Source: an uncultured Lachnospiraceae bacterium
GTDB lineage: Bacteria > Bacillota > Clostridia > Lachnospirales > Lachnospiraceae
Length of the DNA: 12,136 nucleotides
NCBI GenBank assembly: GCA_910585935.1
Contig: CAJUHN010000102.1
Coordinates: forward strand, 1-12,136
Direction of reading: 5' to 3'
Part shown: positions 6,689 through 12,136 of the stretch, piece after piece
How positions within the stretch are numbered: the stretch's first letter is position 1
How the letters are laid out: the number at the start of each line of letters is the position of its first letter
Position numbers and translations under genes: made by a program
Notes under the pieces: model-generated
The model's input: the letters and a program-made list of their open reading frames with translations, nothing else
The model's database searches: none
What the model was told of the DNA's origin: nothing

Positions 6689-6862
6689 TCGTGTGGGAAA
6701 CATTGTGAAATAAGGTATTTGTATTTAAGAAAGTCTTCAATGGATAGTTACAATAAGGGTATAGAATGTGAGTTTTTTAGAGGTTACATATCATGAAGAG
6801 GAAGGCAAACTCAAAGCCTTATACGCTTAATGAAATGTAAACTGCTTATTTGATATAAAGGG
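6689..6862. other. Convergent intergenic stretch, nothing recognised
   Basis: This lies between repeat copy 3 and the stop codon of the repressor gene. The only structure I see is a weak 5-base stem, AAGGC/GCCTT, around 6804-6822, without a U-tract on the repressor strand. No open frame with a ribosome site is evident. Confidence 0.5.
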
Positions 6863-7888
6863 TTATTCTGTTGTTTCTCTTCGGATTAGAATAGGAGTTA
6901 TCTTTTTGTGGATCAGCTCTGTTTGAGGTTTGGGGCGACGTTTCTTTCTTTCGTCCATTTGTGTTACTAATAATTCCATTGCCTCACATGCTATTTTGTC
7001 AATTTGCTGACCTATGGTGCTGATTGGAAGGATTGCCTGTCCTGCAATGGGGGAATCATCAAAACCGATGATGCGGTATTCATCTGACAGAGAACCATAT
7101 TCTCTGAAAATAATATTCAACATACTGTTGGCGTAGGTATCGTTTGCCATAAATAATCCTTTTTTTTGATTCGGGTATGTTATTTTTAAATACTCATATA
7201 TTTCTAATATATTCTTATGAATTTCCTGATGGGAGTGTCCAAGATCTTTTAAAATCAATTCATGCCTGATATTATTCTCTGAACAGGTATCTTCAAATCC
7301 CTGAATACGTCCATAGGAAGGGATGTCCTTTGGAAAAACAGAGTTGATATGCACTAAAATATCACAATTATTTTTAAACAGCAGGCTGGTTGCTTGAACA
7401 GCTCCCATATAGTTATCCGTGTTTACACTGTTTACATACTGGTCTTCGCGTTCAATAGTGACAATTGGGATGTTATAAGAGGCAAGTTCTCTAGAGGAAA
7501 TGGCATGACTTAAAATAATCATGCCCTCAATCTTATAGGAAAGCAATTCCTGAATATATTCCCGTTCTGTTTCAGCGTTGCCTTTGCTCACAAAAACCAG
7601 AAATTTATATCCAAAAGTTTTGTAGGTATTTAAAATCTGATTTAACATTTCAGCGTAATAATGTAGATAAAGGTTAGGAATGATGATACCAACGAATTCA
7701 CTTTTTCCGTTTGCTAATACTTTGGCAAGTTTGTTTTTTTGATAACCTAAATCAATGAGCGCCTGGGCAATGATATCCTGGTTTTCCACAGTAAGGGAAT
7801 CAGGATTATTAAAATACCGTGATATTGTTGTTTTAGAAAAATGGGTGTATTTTGCAATATCATCAAATGTTACTTTCTTTTTATCCAT
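6863..7888 (-). CDS. scrR: LacI-family transcriptional repressor of the sucrose locus
   Basis: This 341-aa protein has the LacI/GalR layout. An N-terminal helix-turn-helix (VTFDDIAKYTHFSKTTISRYF, about residues 6-26) is followed by a hinge helix near KNKLAKVLANGKS. The periplasmic-binding-protein-like effector domain then runs from VGIIIPN to the late IIGFDDSPIAGQAILPISTIGQ segment, typical of the family. The start is the ATG at 7888 behind a GGAGG site. An upstream in-frame ATG at 7921 would add 11 residues and lies at the predicted transcription start. It is divergent from the GH32 gene, and two ACCGGT-centred palindromes lie between them. Those are plausible operators, so it probably represses the sucrose genes and may regulate itself. 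The effector is inferred from context (sucrose, sucrose-6-phosphate or fructose), and the scrR symbol rests on this context. Confidence 0.88.
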   Translation of the reverse strand: MDKKKVTFDDIAKYTHFSKTTISRYFNNPDSLTVENQDIIAQALIDLGYQKNKLAKVLANGKSEFVGIIIPNLYLHYYAEMLNQILNTYKTFGYKFLVFVSKGNAETEREYIQELLSYKIEGMIILSHAISSRELASYNIPIVTIEREDQYVNSVNTDNYMGAVQATSLLFKNNCDILVHINSVFPKDIPSYGRIQGFEDTCSENNIRHELILKDLGHSHQEIHKNILEIYEYLKITYPNQKKGLFMANDTYANSMLNIIFREYGSLSDEYRIIGFDDSPIAGQAILPISTIGQQIDKIACEAMELLVTQMDERKKRRPKPQTELIHKKITPILIRRETTE

Positions 7889-7893
7889 ATAAA

Positions 7894-7898
7894 CCTCC
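7894..7898 (-). promoter_or_regulatory. Ribosome binding site that fixes the repressor start
   Basis: GGAGG on the minus strand lies 5 bases ahead of the ATG at 7888. It decides against the in-frame ATG at 7921, which has no such site. Confidence 0.85.
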
Positions 7899-7929
7899 AA
7901 AAATGGGAAATTTTCTTTCAATCCTCTTT

Positions 7930-7958
7930 AGTATACCAGTATAGTTTTGGAAAATCAA
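7930..7958 (-). promoter_or_regulatory. Promoter of the LacI-family repressor gene
   Basis: On the minus strand, TTGATT (7953-7958) and TATACT (7930-7935) are separated by 17 bases. TGG directly before the -10 gives an extended -10 element. The transcription start would be near 7923, with a leader of about 35 bases to the ATG at 7888. Confidence 0.65.
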
Positions 7959-7977
7959 TCGGAAGTAATAACTGGTT

Positions 7978-7993
7978 AAGTAACCGGTTAATT
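7978..7993. promoter_or_regulatory. Upstream operator-like palindrome (O1)
   Basis: AAGTAACCGGTTAATT is a near-palindrome, symmetric at 14 of 16 positions around ACCGGT. It lies 15 bases upstream of the -35 box of the GH32 promoter and 19 bases upstream of the -35 box of the repressor promoter. Odd-centred CG palindromes of this size are typical LacI-family operators. The larger block 7974-7989 recurs inverted at 8051-8066. Confidence 0.7.
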
Positions 7994-8008
7994 TTTTGAA
8001 AAAAACTA

Positions 8009-8037
8009 TTGACATGGAATGTAATAAGTGCTAATGT
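8009..8037 (+). promoter_or_regulatory. Promoter of the sucrose operon
   Basis: A perfect TTGACA -35 (8009-8014) and a TAATGT -10 (8032-8037) are spaced by 17 bases. Transcription should start near 8044, just ahead of operator O2, and leaves a leader of about 75 bases. I see no clear catabolite-responsive element in this leader. Confidence 0.75.
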
Positions 8038-8046
8038 AAGAGTATA

Positions 8047-8062
8047 AAGTAACCGGTTACTT
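8047..8062. promoter_or_regulatory. Downstream operator, perfect 16-bp palindrome (O2)
   Basis: AAGTAACCGGTTACTT is perfectly palindromic and begins about three bases after the predicted transcription start. A repressor bound there would block RNA polymerase, as at the main lac operator. Its centre is 69 bases from the centre of O1. This is the strongest candidate site for the divergent LacI-family protein. Confidence 0.8.
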
Positions 8063-8119
8063 AACCGATAACTTGATCGATTATAAATAGAATGTAAAAA
8101 TAGAGAAAGGATGGAAACT

Positions 8120-9610
8120 ATGGCACAGATGGAAAGCAGCCAGTTAGATATGGCTCGGAAAATTGAAAAAAAAGGCATTTCAGAAATTCCTGCCGAAAGC
8201 AGACCTGCCTATCATTTGTCATCTCCCGTTGGATGGATGAATGATCCGAATGGATTTTCAACTTACCAAAATGAATACCATTTGTTCTTCCAATATCATC
8301 CATTCAGTAACATATGGGGACCGATGCATTGGGGGCATTGTAAGAGCAGGGATTTTATCAGATGGAAATATCTGCCGTTAGCAATAGCACCAGATGAAAA
8401 TTATGATGAGGGAGGATGCTATTCAGGAAGTGCAATAGAAGTAGAGGGGGAACATGTACTGCTTTATACAGGTGTTACTGATCGATATCTGAAAGATGGG
8501 ACACATGATTATTGTCAGGTGCAGTGTATGGCAAAGGGAGATGGATTAAATTATAGTAAATATAAGGGAAACCCTGTAATTACTGGTGACAGCCTTCCAA
8601 AGGGAGGAAGTACAGAAGATTTCCGAGACCCTAAAATTTGGAAAGAAGGAGAATATTATTATCTGGTAGTCGGCAACCGTAATATGGATGGATATGGGCA
8701 GATTCTGCTGTACCGCTCTGATAATTTAGAGCAATGGGTGTTTCTTGCTGTGTTGGATCAGAGTAGGGGAGAATATGGAAAAATGTGGGAATGTCCAGAC
8801 TTTTTTCCTTTAGGAAATCGGCAGATTTTAATGGTTTCTCCACAGGATATGCGGGCGAAAGGATATGAGTTTCATAATGGAAATAATTCTATATTTATAT
8901 ATGGATATTATGATAAGGCTACATATCATTTTGAAAGAGAGAAAGTTACGTCTGTAGATTATGGACTGGATTTCTATGCCCCCCAGACTTTGCAGACAGC
9001 AGACGGCAGGCGGATTATGATTGGATGGATGCAGTCGTGGGATGCCAAGTTAACGAATGATTTCTGGAATTGGTCGGGAATGATGACGCTGCCGAGGGAA
9101 CTTATATTAAGGAAGGGAAAGATTTATCAGAGTCCTGTTCGAGAATTGGAGTGTTATCGTAAAAATAAAATTGAATATACCCAAAAAAGAATATCTGAAA
9201 GGACTGTTCTGAACGGTATCAAAGGCAGGATAATAGACTTGCAGGTTGATATTACAGAATTTGACTTTCATTACTTTGCTATCCATTTTGCGTACAATGA
9301 AGAATACGAAATGCTTCTCCAATACAATCATTTAAGAAAATGTCTGACCATAGATAGAACCCATTCTGGTCTGGTACGCGATGTGGTATGCCGTAGAAAA
9401 ATGGCAGCAGAACCATTTATTTCAGGAACGCAGAAAGAAGTGTTGAGTCTGCGGCTGTTGCTGGATCGGTATTCTGTTGAAGTATTTCTAAATGAAGGAG
9501 AAAAGGTGATGTCTGCCGTTTTTCATACTCCTATGGAGGCTGATGGGATAGTTTTTGATACAGATGGAACTGTCTGTATGAATGTTGTTAAATATGATCT
9601 CTGTGTTTAA
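8120..9610 (+). CDS. scrB: Sucrose-6-phosphate hydrolase (GH32)
   Basis: This 496-aa cytoplasmic glycoside hydrolase family 32 enzyme is expected to split sucrose-6-phosphate from the PTS into glucose-6-phosphate and fructose. All three catalytic motifs of the five-bladed propeller are present: WMNDPNG with nucleophile Asp42, RDP with Asp170, and WECPD with acid/base Glu224. A C-terminal beta-sandwich of about 150 residues follows, ending with the usual VEVFLNEGE segment. There is no signal peptide, which fits an intracellular phosphosugar hydrolase rather than a secreted levanase or invertase. I chose the ATG at 8120 because AAAGG (8106-8110) is 9 bases upstream. The in-frame ATG at 8111 directly abuts that site. 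It is the first gene of the operon, behind O2. Activity on other fructosides cannot be excluded from sequence alone. Confidence 0.93.
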   Translation: MAQMESSQLDMARKIEKKGISEIPAESRPAYHLSSPVGWMNDPNGFSTYQNEYHLFFQYHPFSNIWGPMHWGHCKSRDFIRWKYLPLAIAPDENYDEGGCYSGSAIEVEGEHVLLYTGVTDRYLKDGTHDYCQVQCMAKGDGLNYSKYKGNPVITGDSLPKGGSTEDFRDPKIWKEGEYYYLVVGNRNMDGYGQILLYRSDNLEQWVFLAVLDQSRGEYGKMWECPDFFPLGNRQILMVSPQDMRAKGYEFHNGNNSIFIYGYYDKATYHFEREKVTSVDYGLDFYAPQTLQTADGRRIMIGWMQSWDAKLTNDFWNWSGMMTLPRELILRKGKIYQSPVRELECYRKNKIEYTQKRISERTVLNGIKGRIIDLQVDITEFDFHYFAIHFAYNEEYEMLLQYNHLRKCLTIDRTHSGLVRDVVCRRKMAAEPFISGTQKEVLSLRLLLDRYSVEVFLNEGEKVMSAVFHTPMEADGIVFDTDGTVCMNVVKYDLCV

Positions 9611-9639
9611 ATTAAGGAGTGATTTGTTCATTCCGAGGA

Positions 9640-9645
9640 AAGGAG
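9640..9645 (+). promoter_or_regulatory. Ribosome binding site that fixes the PhnP-like start
   Basis: AAGGAG lies 6 bases ahead of the ATG at 9652. An in-frame GTG at 9619 would add 11 residues but sits inside another AAGGAG, so it lacks its own site. Confidence 0.8.
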
Positions 9646-9651
9646 TCTGTT

Positions 9652-10485
9652 ATGGAAATACAATATTTAGGTACTGCGGCAGCAGAGGGGCTGCCAGCTC
9701 TGTTTTGTGACTGCGAAATTTGTAGGAAGGCAAGAAATACTGGTGGAAAAGAAGTGCGAACCAGAACGCAGTCAATCGTGGATGGAAAGATTCTGATTGA
9801 CTTTCCGCCGGATACTTACACACATGCGCTCAACTACTCTTTGCAGCTTGGAAAGATTCAGCATTTGTTGGTTACACATTCCCATATGGATCACTTTTTT
9901 CCTGTTGAATTGATCCACCGTCATGAGCATTTTGGTCATAAGGCAAAAGGAATGTTATATGTATATGGCAATGAAACCGTAGAGAAAGCATTTTACGATG
10001 CAGTACTGATTGACCGGTTTAAAGTGCATCCGCTAGATGAGGCGGTCAAATTCGTCAGATTGAAACCATTTGCTGATTTTACAGCAGATGGCTACCATAT
10101 CATTCCAGTACCTGCAGACCATGACAAAAGAGAAACTTGTCTGATCTATATCATCGAGAAAGATGGGAAATGCCTTTTATATGGTCATGACACCGGCATG
10201 AAGCTAAGTGATGAAGCATGGGATTGTATCTTCAGTTACAAATACGATCTGATATCCTTAGATGCTACTATGGGAAAGAAGCAGATAGACGGCTACCATA
10301 TGGGACTGCCAGATGATATTATATTCGCAGAGATGCTAGAGGAACGAGGATGTATCTGTAAGGACACGGTCAAAATAATCAATCATTTTTCACATAATGG
10401 TGAAATGACCCATGAGCAGTTGGAAGAGTTTGCAAAGGAAAATGGAATGATAGCTTCTTATGATGGTATGAAAGTGTTATTTTAA
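9652..10485 (+). CDS. PhnP-like metallo-beta-lactamase-fold hydrolase
   Basis: This 277-aa protein starts with MEIQYLGTAAAEG, the first strand of an MBL fold. The metal-binding HxHxDH motif is at 76-81 (HSHMDH). Further ligand regions are PADHD, YGHDTG, LDATMG and a C-terminal NHFSHNG. A CxCxxC cluster at Cys19, Cys21 and Cys24 matches the structural zinc site of PhnP, the phosphoribosyl cyclic phosphodiesterase of phosphonate breakdown, so a phosphodiesterase-type activity is the best guess. No phn genes are here. It lies 41 bases after scrB and 123 bases before the PTS gene on the same strand, so it is probably part of the sucrose operon. Its substrate there is unknown; a cyclic or otherwise modified sugar phosphate is only an idea. 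Confident of the fold, not of the reaction. Confidence 0.85.
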   Translation: MEIQYLGTAAAEGLPALFCDCEICRKARNTGGKEVRTRTQSIVDGKILIDFPPDTYTHALNYSLQLGKIQHLLVTHSHMDHFFPVELIHRHEHFGHKAKGMLYVYGNETVEKAFYDAVLIDRFKVHPLDEAVKFVRLKPFADFTADGYHIIPVPADHDKRETCLIYIIEKDGKCLLYGHDTGMKLSDEAWDCIFSYKYDLISLDATMGKKQIDGYHMGLPDDIIFAEMLEERGCICKDTVKIINHFSHNGEMTHEQLEEFAKENGMIASYDGMKVLF

Positions 10486-10576
10486 AAAGGCGGCTGCCAG
10501 AATAACACGATAAAATATAAAAAATGAGGAAAGTTGCAATTTCATATTTATAGAATGAACGGTGGTTAGAAAAATA

Positions 10577-10592
10577 GTGCCATACATGGCAC
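10577..10592 (+). promoter_or_regulatory. Small hairpin just ahead of the PTS gene
   Basis: GTGCCA and TGGCAC form a perfect 6-base stem with a TACA loop. It ends about 8 bases before the ribosome site region (AGAGG, 10599-10603) of the PTS gene. It could tune translation or mark an mRNA processing site, or be chance. It has no U-tract, so it is not an intrinsic terminator. Confidence 0.4.
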
Positions 10593-10608
10593 AGAAAGAG
10601 AGGAAGAT

Positions 10609-12084
10609 ATGGATTATAGGAAGGTTGCCGAACAAATCTATGAAAAAGTAGGAAAAAAAGAAAATTTGATTTCCGCAGCGCATTGTGCGACACGTTTGCG
10701 TCTTGTAATTGCGGATAATAACAAGTGCGACAGCAAGGCGGTGGAGGAAATTGAGGGTGTAAAGGGCGTTTTTTTTGCATCAGGACAGCTTCAGATTATC
10801 CTTGGTACAGGAACAGTAAATAAAGTATATGATGAATTTCTTCAAGTGTCTGGACTATCTGCTGCCACAAAAGCAGAAGTAAAGCAGGCAGCAGCCGCAC
10901 AGCAGAATGTTTTTAAGCGAGCCATCAAAACATTAGGAGATATCTTTGTGCCTATTATTCCGGCAATCGTAGCCAGCGGTTTTCTGATGGGTATTATGGA
11001 AGCGTTAAATTTCATGACAAATAATGGATTTGTGACATTGGATACCAATAGTTCCATATTTGTATTTGCAAATCTGTTCAGCAATGTGGCTTATACCTTC
11101 CTGCCTATTCTGATCGCATACAGCGCAGCAAAAGCATTTGGAGGTAATCCTTATCTGGGAGCGGTTATCGGTATGTTAATGATCCACCCAAACCTGCAGA
11201 ACGCATGGACGGTTGCAACAGAGGGTGTGCATATCAGGCAGAGTGTATGGTTTGGATTATATGAAATCGATTTAATCGGTTATCAAGGGCATGTTATTCC
11301 CGTTATTATTGCTGTATGGGTAATGTGTTTTATTGAAAAGAAGTTACATAAGATTGTGCCAGAAATGTTTGATTTATTCGTAACACCTTTGGTGAGTGTA
11401 TTTGTGACGGGTTATTTGACATATTCTATTATTGGTCCTTTATTTGTTGTGATTGAAAATGGCATTATTGATGGTATTCAGTGGCTGATTGCACTTCCAC
11501 TGGGAATTGGAAGTTTCATTATGGGTGCATTCTATGCGCCGACAGTTGTGGCAGGAATCCATCATATGTATACTATTATTGATGTGGGGCAACTCGCAAA
11601 GTATGGAGTTACATATTGGTTGCCTTTGGCATCCGCAGCAAATCTGGCACAGGGTGCAGCAACACTTGCAGTTGCAGTAAAGACAAAGAATGCAAGAACA
11701 AAATCTATGGCTCTTCCTTCCGCATTCAGCGCATTTATGGGTATTACAGAACCGGCAATTTTCGGTGTGAATATGCGTTACTTTAAGCCTTTTATTTGTG
11801 GCTGTATCGGTGGTGCATGTGGTGCACTTTTCGCTTCCATTACACAGCTTGGCGCTAGTGGAACAGGTGTAACAGGATTGTTTGGTGTTTTGCTCTGTCT
11901 GAATATGCCAGTTCAATATATTTTGATGATGGCAATTTCCATAGGTGTTTCGTTTGCGCTGACATGGATATTCGGATATAAAGATGAAGAGCAGGAGGCT
12001 CAAAAAGTATCAGAAAATACAACAACAGCAGAGAAATCAACAATAGAAGAAACCGTGTTAGAAAATGTGGAAAAAGTAATTTAA
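10609..12084 (+). CDS. scrA: Sucrose-type PTS permease, EIIBC
   Basis: This 491-aa membrane protein of the glucose-sucrose PTS family would import sucrose and phosphorylate it to sucrose-6-phosphate. The EIIB domain occupies about residues 1-85, with the phosphorylated cysteine in AAHCATRLRL (Cys26). The EIIC domain starts near IKTLGDIFVPIIPAIVASG, with about ten hydrophobic segments, and carries the family motif GITEPAIFGVN at 378-388. No EIIA domain is attached, so a separate glucose-type EIIA must supply the phosphate. The last 35 or so residues, after IFGYKDEEQEAQ, are hydrophilic and rich in Glu, Thr and Lys, beyond the usual EIIC end. The ATG at 10609 follows AGAGGAAG at normal spacing. 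The neighbouring scrB supports sucrose, but a related disaccharide such as trehalose or a beta-glucoside cannot be ruled out by sequence alone. Confidence 0.88.
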   Translation: MDYRKVAEQIYEKVGKKENLISAAHCATRLRLVIADNNKCDSKAVEEIEGVKGVFFASGQLQIILGTGTVNKVYDEFLQVSGLSAATKAEVKQAAAAQQNVFKRAIKTLGDIFVPIIPAIVASGFLMGIMEALNFMTNNGFVTLDTNSSIFVFANLFSNVAYTFLPILIAYSAAKAFGGNPYLGAVIGMLMIHPNLQNAWTVATEGVHIRQSVWFGLYEIDLIGYQGHVIPVIIAVWVMCFIEKKLHKIVPEMFDLFVTPLVSVFVTGYLTYSIIGPLFVVIENGIIDGIQWLIALPLGIGSFIMGAFYAPTVVAGIHHMYTIIDVGQLAKYGVTYWLPLASAANLAQGAATLAVAVKTKNARTKSMALPSAFSAFMGITEPAIFGVNMRYFKPFICGCIGGACGALFASITQLGASGTGVTGLFGVLLCLNMPVQYILMMAISIGVSFALTWIFGYKDEEQEAQKVSENTTTAEKSTIEETVLENVEKVI

Positions 12085-12124
12085 CGTGAGTTCGGCAAAA
12101 TAAAAATCCATAAGCATAGTTCTA

Positions 12125-12133
12125 TGGTATAAT
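12125..12133 (+). promoter_or_regulatory. Extended -10 element at the window edge
   Basis: TGGTATAAT is a consensus extended -10. The -35 region (12105-12110) is poor. It overlaps the right arm of a small inverted repeat, CCATA/TATGG (12108-12112 and 12123-12127). It may drive a gene beyond the window. Confidence 0.4.
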
Positions 12134-12136
12134 TTA

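Noticed and set aside
11440..12003. 187-codon minus-strand open frame rich in Cys and His
   Set aside because: It is antisense to the EIIC-coding part of the PTS gene. The Cys/His richness comes from reading Gly/Ala/Met codons in reverse.

Overview
The window is low-GC DNA that looks like a chromosomal segment of an anaerobic Firmicute, most likely class Clostridia and perhaps Lachnospiraceae. This rests on AT-rich codon use, strong AGGAGG-type ribosome sites and the gene families present. The taxon is an inference and no rRNA marker is present. I see eight protein-coding genes, no tRNA or rRNA, no CRISPR array and no intact transposase.

Layout. (1) Positions 1-2456: a monocistronic EF-G-like translational GTPase, not the canonical FusA, with a clear promoter and a hairpin terminator. 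(2) 2457-3225: a 770-base gene-poor stretch between this gene and the convergent dtd gene. It holds two inverted copies of a compound hairpin repeat and, between them, a possible 100-bp MITE-like remnant. (3) 3226-3660, minus strand: D-aminoacyl-tRNA deacylase. (4) 3839-6586: a tight operon of an unrecognised 185-aa protein, a phosphoribosyltransferase with a TRSP domain, and a PRTase/StiP-family protein with a C-terminal PELOTA-like domain. The last two are the paired PRTases known from tellurium-resistance-associated (Ter) stress loci, here with no ter genes in view. (5) 6587-6862: a convergent intergenic region with a third, minimal copy of the hairpin repeat. (6) 6863-12084: a sucrose-type locus. 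A LacI-family repressor (minus) is divergent from a GH32 sucrose-6-phosphate hydrolase, a PhnP-like metallo-beta-lactamase-fold hydrolase and a sucrose-type PTS EIIBC permease. The divergent region holds one promoter per direction and two ACCGGT-centred palindromic operators.

How the genes work together. In the sucrose locus, EIIBC would import and phosphorylate sucrose, the GH32 enzyme would split sucrose-6-phosphate, and the repressor would shut the divergent promoter when sugar is absent. The PhnP-like enzyme is not a standard member of this pathway. The PRTase operon may make or process a ribosylated or nucleotide-like product, but its substrate is unknown.

The strongest candidate for something undescribed is the hairpin repeat family at 2498-2658, 3031-3199 and 6602-6688. 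Its outer stems differ in sequence between copies yet stay complementary within each copy. One inner position changes from an A-T pair to a G-C pair. Every copy lies downstream of a gene, in the same orientation as that gene, in a convergent intergenic region.
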